From the NCBI RefSeq assembly GCF_001747895.1, contig NZ_LNNB01000009.1, forward strand, positions 372,001 to 436,000: a stretch of 64,000 bases of DNA. Direction: 5' to 3'. Below are positions 17,753 through 26,879 of the stretch, one piece after another (position 1 is the stretch's first letter; each line of letters begins with the position of its first letter). The position numbers and the translations under genes are program-made. The DNA comes from Staphylococcus equorum. GTDB lineage: Bacteria; Bacillota; Bacilli; Staphylococcales; Staphylococcaceae. The notes under the pieces are model-generated. The model saw nothing but the letters and a program-made list of their open reading frames with translations. It was not told where the DNA came from and ran no database searches.

Positions 17753-18844
17753 ATGAAACAAATACTTTTCGTTGGCTTAGGTCTTATTGGCGGAAGTCTA
17801 GCGAGTAATTTAAGATATTATCATGATGATATAGAAATCACAGCTTATGATGCAGATACCTCTCAATTAGATAAAGCTTTATCTATAGGTATTATTGATT
17901 TTCAATCGACAGATTATAAATCGAGCGTTGAAAGTGCAGATATCATCATTTACGCAACACCGGTACAACAAACAATAAAATACTTACAAGAATTACCAAA
18001 CTATCATATGAAAAAGAATGTGATTATTACAGATACTGGCAGTACAAAGTCAACCATCCAACAATATGAACAACTTCTTTTATCTCACGATATCCATCTG
18101 GTTGGTGGTCACCCTATGGTTGGTAGTCATAAGTCAGGTGTATTAAATGCTAAAAAACATTTATTTGAAAATGCATTTTATATACTCGTTCATGATGAAT
18201 CGGCTAATGACGCGGCTTTTGAAGAAATTCAAAGTTTGCTCAAAACTACAGATGCGAAGTTTATTTCTATAACTCCAAAAGAGCATGATTTCGTGACAGG
18301 TGTTGTAAGTCATGTTCCCCACATCATTGCTTCGAGCTTGGTACATTTAAATGCCAAACATGCTGATGAATCTACACTTATAAAAACACTTGCAGCTGGT
18401 GGCTTTAGAGATATCACAAGAATTGCGAGTGGTAGCCCTGTTATGTGGCGAGACATTACGATTGAAAATAAAAACACAATCTTAACTATTTTAAATGACT
18501 GGAAAACTCAAATGGAAGACGTTATTGCTCTCATTGAGCGTGATAGCTCTGATGACTTATATGATTTTTATAACGATGCTAAAATATATCGTGATGAACT
18601 ACCCGTTAAATCACAAGGCGCGCTATCTATTGAGTATGATCTATATGTGGATATTCCTGATAAACCGGGTATGATAAGCAAAGTTACAAATATCTTGAGT
18701 TTACATAATATTTCTATAAGCAACCTAAGAATTTTAGAAGTACGCGAAGATATTTATGGTGCATTACGTATTAGTTTTAAAAACCCAGAAGATCGCAAGA
18801 AAGGTGCTGAAGCACTAAGCGATTTCGATACTTATATAGCCTAG
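17753..18844 (+). CDS. tyrA: Prephenate dehydrogenase
   Basis: The 363-residue enzyme oxidatively decarboxylates prephenate to 4-hydroxyphenylpyruvate for tyrosine synthesis. It starts [18 protein letters not shown] (NAD-binding GLGLIGGS) and has [22 protein letters not shown] with the catalytic His region, and a C-terminal ACT domain from about residue 292 ([17 protein letters not shown]), likely for tyrosine feedback. The ATG at 17753 follows GAGGTG; a longer in-frame extension lacks support. Single gene with its own terminator. Confidence 0.95.
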   Translation: MKQILFVGLGLIGGSLASNLRYYHDDIEITAYDADTSQLDKALSIGIIDFQSTDYKSSVESADIIIYATPVQQTIKYLQELPNYHMKKNVIITDTGSTKSTIQQYEQLLLSHDIHLVGGHPMVGSHKSGVLNAKKHLFENAFYILVHDESANDAAFEEIQSLLKTTDAKFISITPKEHDFVTGVVSHVPHIIASSLVHLNAKHADESTLIKTLAAGGFRDITRIASGSPVMWRDITIENKNTILTILNDWKTQMEDVIALIERDSSDDLYDFYNDAKIYRDELPVKSQGALSIEYDLYVDIPDKPGMISKVTNILSLHNISISNLRILEVREDIYGALRISFKNPEDRKKGAEALSDFDTYIA

Positions 18845-18936
18845 TAAAAACGGTATGTGACCTTCGTTAATGCTGTACTTGAAGTATTAACGAAGAAATA
18901 ATTATATTTAAACCGAAATTTTATTTTGAAATGCTT

Positions 18937-18966
18937 AAGAGACTCCTGTTCGAACAGGAGTCTCTT
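18937..18966 (+). terminator. Terminator after tyrA
   Basis: Near-perfect hairpin AAGAGACTCCTG/CAGGAGTCTCTT with a TTCGAA loop. It is about 95 nt past the stop and followed by TTTTAAA. Confidence 0.85.
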
Positions 18967-19082
18967 TTAAATATGTGTGCTGATAAGCATGAATTGTGTT
19001 AATAATTTTGATCTGAAAATCTAAACTTATCTGCGCTTTCAACAATAGATAGTTCTAATTTTTCTCTGTTAATTTATATATT

Positions 19083-19538
19083 TTAAACACTCAGTAATTC
19101 GCTTATTGTTATTTTCCAACGTTTGAGAACCTCTTCAAATTCATGTATTTCAACAGTTATACCTGAAGTAATATCTGCATATTTTGCTCTATCTTCTTTT
19201 ACATTTTTGGTAAATGCATCAAAACGTATTCTTGAGAATTTTTCATTAGATATAGATGGCAATAATTTTGTATCAAGTTCAAAATAAAAAACCTTATTAT
19301 TGTAGACAATTACAAGACTCGCCTTACCAATTTCAGATAAACTATTTGCAGTTTGTGTGTTTGCCCACAAAGCAATCCTAATATGCTCACTGTCTGTGGC
19401 AACAACTTCACCAACACTTACCATTGCTGTATGAGGATATCCCTCATTAGTAATAGATTGTAACATCATAGCAATATCCTTTTTTTCATCTAAATATTTG
19501 CCATCTAACAAACTTTTAATTTGTTCAGGTATTTTCAT
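19083..19538 (-). CDS. Pyridoxamine 5'-phosphate oxidase-like flavin-binding protein
   Basis: The 151-residue protein looks like a split-barrel FMN-binding protein of the PNPOx-like group (HTAMVSVGEV, ALWANTQTANSL, ASLVIVYNNKVFYF). The start at 19538 (MKIPEQIKSLLDG) is chosen because AAAGGAG lies 10 nt upstream; the earlier GTG at 19547 overlaps that site. It is the last gene of the decarboxylase operon (20 nt after the D subunit). A role in flavin handling for the UbiX/UbiD pair or in aromatic-acid stress is plausible inference only. Confidence 0.75.
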   Translation of the reverse strand: MKIPEQIKSLLDGKYLDEKKDIAMMLQSITNEGYPHTAMVSVGEVVATDSEHIRIALWANTQTANSLSEIGKASLVIVYNNKVFYFELDTKLLPSISNEKFSRIRFDAFTKNVKEDRAKYADITSGITVEIHEFEEVLKRWKITISELLSV

Positions 19539-19558
19539 TACGCACACTCCTTTCTGAC

Positions 19559-19786
19559 TTATTTATTGGTTAAATCAGGAATTGGTGGAATTTGAGCTAA
19601 GTTATCAAATTCAGTTGGTTTTAATTTAAAACGAGAATCATATTTCTCAGGATTTGTAATATTTTCACCTTCAGTGTTTCTCCATGAAAAAGTGCATGTG
19701 TTACAAATATATACTTCCCAAGCGTCATCTTTAGGCGCTTTAGTCAATAATTCTACTTCTTTTGAATCACATCTAGGACAAATCAT
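19559..19786 (-). CDS. bsdD: Hydroxyarylic acid decarboxylase subunit D
   Basis: The 75-residue protein has two zinc-ribbon-like pairs, ICPRC near the N-terminus and ICNTC around residue 28, and the family stretch DDAWEVYICNTC. It ends DNLAQIPPIPDL. It is the small third subunit found with UbiX/UbiD-type proteins in non-oxidative phenolic acid decarboxylases (BsdBCD in Bacillus, VdcBCD/ShdBCD elsewhere). The gene lies directly after bsdC with a 1-nt gap. Confidence 0.9.
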   Translation of the reverse strand: MICPRCDSKEVELLTKAPKDDAWEVYICNTCTFSWRNTEGENITNPEKYDSRFKLKPTEFDNLAQIPPIPDLTNK

Positions 19787-19787
19787 A

Positions 19788-21218
19788 TTAATCTTCCTTT
19801 CTCTTTACTAGGTTACCTAATTTTTCCATCCATTCATCTGCTTTTTCTGGTGTGCCAAGCAACTCAGTATCACGACCAACATCAGCGCCTACTGGTGTTG
19901 TAGCATCTATAACAAGTTTTGTATGCATACCTGCAGGCTCTGAAGAAGGATCTAACGGCATACCTGGCGCATATGGTACCTTAAACACATCTTTATCTGG
20001 TCTAACTCTTGTTGTTAAAGCCCACATAACTTGTTCAAGATTAAACGGATCTACAAATTCGTCTACTATAATTGCTATTTTAGTATATGGCATACCATGT
20101 GGTGTAGAGAGTAAACGCATCGCTACAGCTTTGCCATAACCACCAAGTCTTGATTTAGTAGAAACAATCGTACCAATACCATGTGTATACATTGCATTAA
20201 CTGCTTCTACCTCAGGGAAGTCTCTTTTTAATTGTTTATATAATGGTAAACTTGTGTTCAATGCCATCAGATAATCAATTTCTGTCCAAGGCATACCTAA
20301 GTATAGATTTTCAAATATTGGATTATTTCTATGTGTTATTTTGGTGATTTTTACTGTAGGTTGTTTTCTTGAACCTGAATAACTACCAGGGAATTCGCCA
20401 AATGGCCCTTCAATTTCACGTTTACGTGGCTCAATATAGCCTTCCAATACAATTTCACTTCGTGCAGGAATATCTAAATCTCCATATTCACTTTTGGTTA
20501 ACTCTATTGGTTCACCTTTTAAAGCACCAGCAAAGTCATATTCAGACTGTACATACTCTATTGGCGTACTAGCCATAAAACTCAACACAGGGTCATTACC
20601 TAGGCAGATTGCGATAGGTAGCGGTTCATTTTTTTCTTCTGCATGTTGTAAATGTACAGCAATATCATGGAAAGGTAATGGTTGAATACCTACTTTGTCT
20701 TTTCCTTTTACTTGGACACGATATGTTCCAGCATTTTGTTCTTCATAACTGTCTGGTTTATTCGGATCTTTACTGACGATTAATGCTTTTGACAAATAAT
20801 ATCCAGCATCAAATTCATTTATTCTAAATAATGGCAATACATCAAATAAGTTAATTCCGTCTTCTTCAGAAATTATATTCTCTTTTACTGGTGCGTTTTT
20901 TGCGTCTATCCATTTAGGTTTAATTGGATATTGATCCCACTTTTCTTTTAATGCAAAGAATTGGTCTTTAGTAGGAGTGTTTTTAGGTAAACCAAGCATT
21001 AATGCATGGTTTTGCCAACTTCCGTGTACATTTAGTACTACAGGTGTGTGATATCCTTTAATATTTTCTACTAAAACTGCCGGACCGTTTTCCATATCAG
21101 GAGCTGTACGGCCAATTGCGCTTAAATCAGGTTCAGGCATAACTTCATCTTTCACTCTTATTAATTGTTTCTCTGACTCTAACAAGTCTAGAAAACCTCT
21201 TAAATCTTTGTAAGACAT
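19788..21218 (-). CDS. bsdC: UbiD-family non-oxidative hydroxyarylic acid decarboxylase, subunit C
   Basis: The 476-residue UbiD-family enzyme uses prenylated FMN to decarboxylate aromatic acids such as vanillate or 4-hydroxybenzoate. Family stretches include MSYKDLRGFLDLLE at the start, YRVQVKGKDKVGIQPLPFHDI, EIEGPFGEFPGSYSG with conserved acidic residues of the active site, and PYTKIAIIVDEFVDP. The ATG at 21218 has AAGGA upstream and fits the family start better than the longer frame to 21242. Operon bsdBCD plus a PNPOx-like gene. The exact substrate is unknown. Confidence 0.92.
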   Translation of the reverse strand: MSYKDLRGFLDLLESEKQLIRVKDEVMPEPDLSAIGRTAPDMENGPAVLVENIKGYHTPVVLNVHGSWQNHALMLGLPKNTPTKDQFFALKEKWDQYPIKPKWIDAKNAPVKENIISEEDGINLFDVLPLFRINEFDAGYYLSKALIVSKDPNKPDSYEEQNAGTYRVQVKGKDKVGIQPLPFHDIAVHLQHAEEKNEPLPIAICLGNDPVLSFMASTPIEYVQSEYDFAGALKGEPIELTKSEYGDLDIPARSEIVLEGYIEPRKREIEGPFGEFPGSYSGSRKQPTVKITKITHRNNPIFENLYLGMPWTEIDYLMALNTSLPLYKQLKRDFPEVEAVNAMYTHGIGTIVSTKSRLGGYGKAVAMRLLSTPHGMPYTKIAIIVDEFVDPFNLEQVMWALTTRVRPDKDVFKVPYAPGMPLDPSSEPAGMHTKLVIDATTPVGADVGRDTELLGTPEKADEWMEKLGNLVKRKED

Positions 21219-21235
21219 TCGTTTCGCTTCCTTTC

Positions 21236-21829
21236 TTAACAATTAACATTTTTTTGTTCTTGCTTCGTAAATCCTGTCCAGACTTTTTCTTGTGGTAATT
21301 TATCTATTCCAAATTGTGAAATAAGACGATAAACAATATGGTTCACCATATCGTTTAAATCTTTTGGATGATTATAAAAAGCAGGCATAGGAGGGAAAAT
21401 CGTTACTCCCATTTGTGACAATTTAAGCATATTTTCTAAATGTATATTATTTAGAGGCGTTTCTCGGGTCATTAGTACGAGTCTTTTTCTTTCTTTTAAC
21501 ATAACATCTGCAGCCCGAGTGATAAGATTATCCGCCAAACCCATACTTATAGAAGCTAATGATTTCATACTACATGGGGCTACAATCATGCCATCCACAT
21601 TGAATGAACCACTTGAAATAGCTGCACCTAAATTTTTAGGTGAATAATAATAATCTGCAAGTTCACGAACTTCGCTTACACTATAATCAGTTTCTTCTTT
21701 AATAGTAGTTATTGCCCACTGTGACATTACTAAGTGTGTTTCAACATTTTTTGTATCACGTAAAATTTCTAAAAGACGAATACCAAAAATAGCTCCCGTC
21801 GCCCCAGAAATACCGATAATTAATTTCAT
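21236..21829 (-). CDS. bsdB: UbiX-family flavin prenyltransferase, subunit B
   Basis: The 197-residue protein makes the prenylated FMN cofactor for its UbiD partner. It has [56 protein letters not shown] and [13 protein letters not shown], all diagnostic of UbiX/Pad1. First gene of the operon. The 107-nt gap to the divergent LysR gene should hold both promoters. Confidence 0.94.
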   Translation of the reverse strand: MKLIIGISGATGAIFGIRLLEILRDTKNVETHLVMSQWAITTIKEETDYSVSEVRELADYYYSPKNLGAAISSGSFNVDGMIVAPCSMKSLASISMGLADNLITRAADVMLKERKRLVLMTRETPLNNIHLENMLKLSQMGVTIFPPMPAFYNHPKDLNDMVNHIVYRLISQFGIDKLPQEKVWTGFTKQEQKNVNC

Positions 21830-21936
21830 TACTTATCCCTCCTCTCAACTACTAGTATAAAGCTGTTTGATGTAATACAATAAATATATATTAAATATTA
21901 TTTTAATACTTATAAGGTATATAAGGAGAGGAATAT

Positions 21937-22821
21937 ATGGAGTTACGACATTTACGTTATTTTTTAGCGATTGCTGACGCTGGTAGTATCACAAAGGCCG
22001 CTGAGTCATTACATATTGCTCAACCACCATTAAGCAGACAACTTAAGGATTTAGAAAATGAGTTAGGATTTAATTTATTCGAAAGAAACAAAAAGAAGAA
22101 AGTGAAACTTACTGCACAAGGAGAATTTTTTCAAGAAAAAGCAAAACATATTTTAAATACTGTTAATGATGCAGTGAATGAAACACAAGAATTCAATGAA
22201 CAAGTGAATCTTAAACTTGCTATAGGTACAACAATTTATGGTTCACAAACAATGTTTAAACAAATTGAATTATTTAAAAAGAAAAATGATAATATGCGTT
22301 TTAACATATGGGAATCTGATAGCATTAGCTTAATTCAATTATTAAAAGAAAGAAAAATAGATGTTGCATATATAAATGAATCATTGTCTGATAATGACAT
22401 TGTCACAAAAACTATTATTAATGATTATTGCGTTTGTATCCTCCCTAACAATACCTTTGAACATATCGCAGTTACAGAAATTTCTATAAAAGAATTATCA
22501 CAGCTACCATTAATTTTATTAACTTCAAATACCTTTTCAGGACTATATAGACAAATTATAAACACTTTTAATGAGCAACAGTTAAACGTTAATATTTTAT
22601 GCGAATGTCATGATTCCTCAATGTTAATTCAATTATTATCTAGAGGGTTTGGTGGAACTATTCTTCCAGCGTCTTCAATAACTGAAGAAATCTATAAAGA
22701 ATATACTATTTTACCAATAATAGATAATCCGTGGATTTTTCAAACAAAACTTGCTTGGCGTAAAGAAGGATATACCCCAAAAATCGCTAATGATTTTATT
22801 GAAAAGGCTTTAATTATTTAA
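21937..22821 (+). CDS. LysR-type regulator, probable activator of the bsd operon
   Basis: The 294-residue protein begins MELRHLRYFLAIADAGSIT and has the LysR winged-helix recognition part AAESLHIAQPPLSRQLKDLE, followed by an effector-binding domain. It is divergent from bsdB with a 107-nt shared promoter gap, the arrangement of the Bacillus regulator gene bsdA next to bsdBCD. It therefore probably responds to phenolic acids. AAGGAGAGG precedes the ATG. No DNA-binding palindrome was assigned with confidence. Confidence 0.9.
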   Translation: MELRHLRYFLAIADAGSITKAAESLHIAQPPLSRQLKDLENELGFNLFERNKKKKVKLTAQGEFFQEKAKHILNTVNDAVNETQEFNEQVNLKLAIGTTIYGSQTMFKQIELFKKKNDNMRFNIWESDSISLIQLLKERKIDVAYINESLSDNDIVTKTIINDYCVCILPNNTFEHIAVTEISIKELSQLPLILLTSNTFSGLYRQIINTFNEQQLNVNILCECHDSSMLIQLLSRGFGGTILPASSITEEIYKEYTILPIIDNPWIFQTKLAWRKEGYTPKIANDFIEKALII

Positions 22822-22879
22822 AATACTAATATACTTACTTTATTAGTAGGAGCTGGGGCACTAAATCTTAGACAACTAA

Positions 22880-23035
22880 AAAAATGTTGATTTCTACGAT
22901 TAATGAAGTAGAAATCATCATTTTTTTAGTTTTTATCTATGTTAGTAACTCGATGAACTACTATTCCCTTATATTTATCGCAATTAATGCCAGCCTTCGT
23001 TTTTGTTTAACTTTAGGGTATCCCCTGTACTGATT
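22880..23035. repeat. Dispersed intergenic repeat, family C, copy 1
   Basis: A hairpin built on GATTTCTAC/GTAGAAATC, flanked by A and T runs, is followed by a conserved tail containing AACTCGATGA and GTTTAACTTTAGGGTA. An inverted, diverged copy lies at 53880-54046. The hairpin may also terminate the LysR gene. The rest of the gap to 23125 has no gene that I can support. Confidence 0.65.
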
Positions 23036-23125
23036 TTGTAACGTCCTGACGCCCGACAAAATAGTATGAGTGAGTAATTACATGCTCGAGCTACGCCTTC
23101 TAGGAAATCATGCACGTTCAAAACT

Positions 23126-24388
23126 TTACATCTTATGACCTGCCATGAGTCCTAAGCGGCCGTGTTTTGTACCCGCATCAGTATAAGATACAGCTTTAGA
23201 TACGATGCCTCGACCAAATTTTTGATGTAAGGCATCAATGGTTTTTGCTAATTTTTCATTTCTTTTTCTTTCATATTCATCTATAAACAGGTTTAACTGT
23301 CTGTCTTTTTCATCTATAAATTTCGTTAATGAAACACTTACAGTTCTAAATAACATAGTATGATCACATAATTTATCTGCGAAATGTTCAACAACTTTAT
23401 AAATTTGCTCTTCCAAATTCGTCGGATCCTGTAAGGTGTATTGTTTATTAACGCTACCTTCATCACTATAACCAAATGAAAAATGAATCGTTTTTGCTAA
23501 TTGGTTTCTTGCCCTAACACGACTAGCAACATCTTCAATCAACTCACGCATGACAACCTTAGCTTCTTCATAATGATAATCGCGCATCAGTATTTGACTC
23601 TTACAAATCGATGGATTCATTACTTCATATTTATCTCTTACTCTACTTTGATCTATGCCATTCGCATGTAAATGCAAATCTACACCCACTATACCTAAAT
23701 CTCTCTTTAAATATTGATACGGATAATTGGCTAAATCACCTATAGTAAAAATACCTCGTTTATTCAATTTTGCTTCTGTTTTCCTACTAATTCCCCAAAA
23801 TTCACTTAACGGCTGAATAGGCCAAAGTTTATTCGGCACATCTTGGTAACGCCACTCTGCAATTAAACTAGAAGAATGTTTCGCTTCTACGTCCATTGCA
23901 ATTTTACTTAAAAGCATATTTGAACCAACACCAATAGAACAGTTAATTCCTGTTTCTTCTTCAATCTCACATTGCAGCTTTTCACAAAATGAATGAATCG
24001 TAGTGCTAAAACGGTGATAGCTATCCGTAACATCCATAAAAAACTCATCGATACTATATTGATGTAGATCTTCCGGCGCTACATAACGTAAAGCAATTTT
24101 TGATATTGCTACAGACACTTCCAAATATTTTCTCATACTCGGATTAATAATATATATGTCGCTTCTATGTGGTATTTCGAATAGTCTCGACCCGGTTTTA
24201 ATACCTAGCGCTTTTAAAGGCCCTGTGGCAGCTAAAACAACTGATCCTTGTCTCTTCGTATCGGCAACAACGGCTAATTTCTCCTTCAATGGGTCTAATC
24301 CTTTTTGAATACAAGACACACTTGCAAAAAAGCTCTTTTGGTCTATACACAATACATCTCTTTCTTCCACCAGATTATAATCATACAT
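23126..24388 (-). CDS. Y-family DNA polymerase (UmuC/UvrX-like), SOS-induced
   Basis: The protein of about 420 residues is a translesion polymerase with CIDQKSFFASVSC (first metal-binding Asp), SIDEFFMDVT (catalytic Asp-Glu), GINCSIGVGSNMLLSKIA and a thumb HhH region LSEFWGISRKTEAKLNKRGI. It belongs to the UmuC-like branch found in staphylococcal core genomes rather than to DinB. The ATG at 24388 has GGGAGG 8 nt upstream and is preferred to 24406. Two LexA-type boxes lie just upstream, so DNA-damage control is very likely. Confidence 0.92.
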   Translation of the reverse strand: MYDYNLVEERDVLCIDQKSFFASVSCIQKGLDPLKEKLAVVADTKRQGSVVLAATGPLKALGIKTGSRLFEIPHRSDIYIINPSMRKYLEVSVAISKIALRYVAPEDLHQYSIDEFFMDVTDSYHRFSTTIHSFCEKLQCEIEEETGINCSIGVGSNMLLSKIAMDVEAKHSSSLIAEWRYQDVPNKLWPIQPLSEFWGISRKTEAKLNKRGIFTIGDLANYPYQYLKRDLGIVGVDLHLHANGIDQSRVRDKYEVMNPSICKSQILMRDYHYEEAKVVMRELIEDVASRVRARNQLAKTIHFSFGYSDEGSVNKQYTLQDPTNLEEQIYKVVEHFADKLCDHTMLFRTVSVSLTKFIDEKDRQLNLFIDEYERKRNEKLAKTIDALHQKFGRGIVSKAVSYTDAGTKHGRLGLMAGHKM

Positions 24389-24422
24389 ATCAAATACCTC
24401 CCTCAATTAATTCTATTATATA

Positions 24423-24465
24423 CGAACACGTGTTCTCATTCAACACTTATAAGAACAAACGTTCT
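24423..24465 (-). promoter_or_regulatory. Two LexA (SOS) operator boxes
   Basis: CGAACACGTGTTCT (24423-24436) and AGAACAAACGTTCT (24452-24465) match the Gram-positive LexA consensus CGAAC-N4-GTTCG with one and two end mismatches. They lie between the polymerase gene and the divergent tautomerase gene, 35 and 64 nt from the polymerase start. Confidence 0.85.
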
Positions 24466-24538
24466 ATTTTGATTGTTTTTAGAATTTTGAGAATTTTCAT
24501 GATATAATAAGTTCAAATTGTTATAGGAGGAAATACAT

Positions 24539-24724
24539 ATGCCAATCGTTAATGTAAAATTATTAGAAGGTCGTTCAGATGATCAACTTAAAGATTTAGT
24601 CTCTGAGGTAACACAAGCTGTAGAAAAAACTACAGGTGCTAATAAAGAAGCAATACAAGTTGTTATTGAAGAAATGAAAGCATCACACTATGGTGTTGCC
24701 GGCGTTAGAAAATCTGACCAATAA
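24539..24724 (+). CDS. 4-oxalocrotonate tautomerase family protein
   Basis: The 61-residue protein MPIVNVKLLEGRSDDQL carries the N-terminal catalytic proline exposed after Met removal and the family EEM..HYGVAG region with the conserved hydrophobic end. These small hexameric tautomerases act on 2-oxo/enol substrates; the physiological substrate is unknown. GGAGG is 8 nt upstream. It shares the intergenic region with the SOS-controlled polymerase, but whether LexA affects it is not clear. Confidence 0.9.
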   Translation: MPIVNVKLLEGRSDDQLKDLVSEVTQAVEKTTGANKEAIQVVIEEMKASHYGVAGVRKSDQ

Positions 24725-24759
24725 TACCATACTATATTTATACGTATAGAGAACGTAAA

Positions 24760-24797
24760 CAGACCAAACGTTAATACATAGCGTTTGGTCTGTTTTG
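24760..24797 (+). terminator. Terminator after the tautomerase gene
   Basis: CAGACCAAACG/CGTTTGGTCTG hairpin followed by TTTTG, about 35 nt past the stop. Confidence 0.75.
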
Positions 24798-24861
24798 TGG
24801 TTAACACCAACTTTTTAGTAATGTTCGTTTTCTATGCGCTTTGTTACAACCAAGGCAGTAA

Positions 24862-24938
24862 CTTGTGCTGACTCCTGCGGGAAAAGTTCAGACCGAAGAC
24901 TACAGGCTGAGGCTGTACCCACGGAAAGCATGCACAAG
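24862..24938. repeat. GC-richer structured intergenic repeat (bcr-like)
   Basis: The segment contains GACTCCTGCGGGAAAAG and CCCACGGAAAGC and is framed by CTTGTGC/GCACAAG. It strongly recalls a dispersed intergenic repeat of Bacillus and relatives. Its GC content stands out from the AT-rich surroundings. Only one good copy was seen in this window. Confidence 0.55.
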
Positions 24939-24968
24939 AAACTATCAATAAAGATTTTACTCATAAAA

Positions 24969-25009
24969 CAAAAGGTAGACAATCATAAAAATGATTGTCT
25001 ACCTTTTTT
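24969..25009. terminator. Strong hairpin with A- and T-flanks
   Basis: AAAAGGTAGACAATCAT/ATGATTGTCTACCTTTTTT, a near-perfect palindrome able to terminate in both directions. It lies between the structured repeat and the family A repeat, facing msrR. Confidence 0.7.
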
Positions 25010-25011
25010 GA

Positions 25012-25141
25012 GATTGGCAGTGGCTAACTGTATTAAAAATGCGTTTATATCAAGCTCTTGTATTCCATTTATAGTCAGCTTTGCCGAGCCAGGTTCATGC
25101 GACGAAATCTTGTTAAAAATAGATTTCTGTCCCACTCTCTC
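25012..25141 (-). repeat. Dispersed intergenic repeat, family A, copy 1
   Basis: On the minus strand it reads GTGGGACAGAAATCT, then AGATTTCGTCGCATGA, GACTATAAATGGAATACAAG and a final CACTGCCAAT. The same order of blocks occurs at 54070-54285 (minus) and 58526-58752 (plus). This copy lacks the central inverted block present in the other two. Confidence 0.7.
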
Positions 25142-25144
25142 ATA

Positions 25145-26125
25145 TTATTCGTTTAAAAACTTCTGAACTTCTTCTTTATTTTTCGCTTTATCGATTTCTA
25201 ATGCACTACCATCACCGAACGTTTGAATATCTTGGTAACTTCCTTCGACAGGTAAAGTTAGAGAATCAACATTTTTATCGCCTCGAATACCAAAGTTTAA
25301 ACCTGCTTGCATAATTGCAGAGTCTGGCATGTTCGTATTCAAGTAACCTCTTAAAATACCAGCGACACGTGGCAATTTAGGAAGTGTATCGATACTTGCA
25401 AGTTCTCCTTTAAGTGCTTGCATCACTTGTTGTTGTCTACGGACACGACCAAAGTCACCTTCAGCATCATGTCTAAATCTAGCATAACCTAAAAGCTCTT
25501 TACCATTTAATCGATGGTGACCTTCTTTCAGTGATACACCTATATTTTTCGACATATCTTTTTCAACATCTATAGGTACACCGTTAGGTTCTAGTTCATC
25601 AATCATTTTTTCAAAACCAGTAAAGTCTAAAATAGCGTAATACTCAGGATCTACACCTAAGTTTTTCTTCAGCGTTTTTCTCATTAATTCTGGACCGCCT
25701 ATAGAATATGCAGAGTTAATTTTATGCTGTCCATTTCCAGGAATATCAGCATAGATATCACGCATGACAGACATCATTTTCAGCTTTTTATGCACAAAAT
25801 CATATTGAGCAATCATAATAGAGTCTGTTCTAGAAATACCACCTTGCTCCTTATCTGCACCTAATACCATGACTGTAATCTTACCGTCATTTTTTTGAGC
25901 GCCATTAAATTTATGCTCTTTCAGTGTCTTACCATGGTCTTTAGCATAATCAATACCTGAATTATAACCATGAATCGCATAACCAACCACTATCGCCAAT
26001 AGGATAATGATAATTAAAATAATGAAAGGAAGCTTTCTAATCCGCTTCTTTTTCACCCTTCGTAAAGGGGCCTGTGTTGTTTCTTCGTTCTCATCTGATG
26101 TACTTCTTTTTTTGTCCTTATTCAT
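25145..26125 (-). CDS. msrR: MsrR, LytR-CpsA-Psr family glycopolymer ligase
   Basis: The protein of about 326 residues has a cytoplasmic lysine/arginine-rich N-terminus (VKKKRIRK), one membrane helix (residues about 33-54) and an extracellular LCP domain: [40 protein letters not shown] and [20 protein letters not shown] with the phosphate-binding arginines. LCP proteins attach wall teichoic acid or capsule to peptidoglycan. The position next to msrA is that of staphylococcal msrR. The ATG at 26125 (MNKDKKRS) is preferred to the TTG at 26134. Confidence 0.92.
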   Translation of the reverse strand: MNKDKKRSTSDENEETTQAPLRRVKKKRIRKLPFIILIIIILLAIVVGYAIHGYNSGIDYAKDHGKTLKEHKFNGAQKNDGKITVMVLGADKEQGGISRTDSIMIAQYDFVHKKLKMMSVMRDIYADIPGNGQHKINSAYSIGGPELMRKTLKKNLGVDPEYYAILDFTGFEKMIDELEPNGVPIDVEKDMSKNIGVSLKEGHHRLNGKELLGYARFRHDAEGDFGRVRRQQQVMQALKGELASIDTLPKLPRVAGILRGYLNTNMPDSAIMQAGLNFGIRGDKNVDSLTLPVEGSYQDIQTFGDGSALEIDKAKNKEEVQKFLNE

Positions 26126-26264
26126 TAGTATCAACCTTATATCTTCAAAATTGCACTTCTATGTACTATAATTAACATATATTAAAGTTATATAAAAAGA
26201 GTATAAAAATCAAGTAATATCTTAATATATGGTACTAAGGTCTAATACAGAAAGGATGTTAAGC

Positions 26265-26768
26265 ATGAATATAAACAAAGCATACTTCGCCGGAGGTTGC
26301 TTTTGGTGTATGGTCAAGCCTTTTGACACGTATGAAGGTATTGAACAAGTAACCTCTGGTTATATGGGAGGTACAGTTGACAATCCATCATATGAACAAG
26401 TCAAGACTGGCAACACTGGGCATTATGAAACCGTCGAAATCGAATATGATGTCGCATTGTTTTCATATAATAAGTTATTAGAAATTTTCTTTTCTGTAAT
26501 AGATCCAACTGATGACGGCGGACAATTTCAAGATAGAGGTTCGCAGTATAAGACAGCTATTTTTTATTCTAATGACAATCAAAAAGAAGTAGCTGAAACG
26601 TATATCGAAAAATTAAAACACACGATTGATAGAGACAAGGCAATTGCAACTCAAATCTTGCCCGCTTCTAAGTTTTATAAAGCTGAAGCAGAACACCAAG
26701 AATTTTATAAAAAAAATCCAGAACGTTATGCTGAAGAACAAAATGAACGTCAAAATTATAAGCAATAA
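26265..26768 (+). CDS. msrA: Peptide methionine-(S)-S-oxide reductase
   Basis: The 167-residue MsrA has the active-site motif [12 protein letters not shown]. It also has the family EVVT-like stretch [20 protein letters not shown] and [10 protein letters not shown]. It reduces S-methionine sulfoxide in proteins and is recycled by thioredoxin. No C-terminal resolving cysteine is present; only the GCFWC pair is seen. The start at 26265 follows GAAAGGATG, so the longer frame to 26229 is rejected. It is divergent from msrR with a 139-nt gap. Single gene, terminator directly behind. Confidence 0.94.
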   Translation: MNINKAYFAGGCFWCMVKPFDTYEGIEQVTSGYMGGTVDNPSYEQVKTGNTGHYETVEIEYDVALFSYNKLLEIFFSVIDPTDDGGQFQDRGSQYKTAIFYSNDNQKEVAETYIEKLKHTIDRDKAIATQILPASKFYKAEAEHQEFYKKNPERYAEEQNERQNYKQ

Positions 26769-26780
26769 CAAATCAATCAT

Positions 26781-26816
26781 AAAAGCCGGAGCATATCTAC
26801 TATGCATCCGGCCTTT
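26781..26816 (+). terminator. Terminator between msrA and rbsB
   Basis: AAAAGCCGG/CCGGCCTTTT hairpin with a secondary GCAT/ATGC pairing in the loop. Usable for msrA, and probably also for the converging rbs operon. Confidence 0.8.
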
Positions 26817-26879
26817 TGATATTATATGATTGAACTCACTTATTAGTCTCCCTCTAGCACTATAAGCTATTTTTTACTA

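Noticed and set aside
24834..25166. Plus-strand open frame of 110 codons
   Set aside because: It runs through the structured repeat, a terminator and the family A repeat and has no ribosome site.
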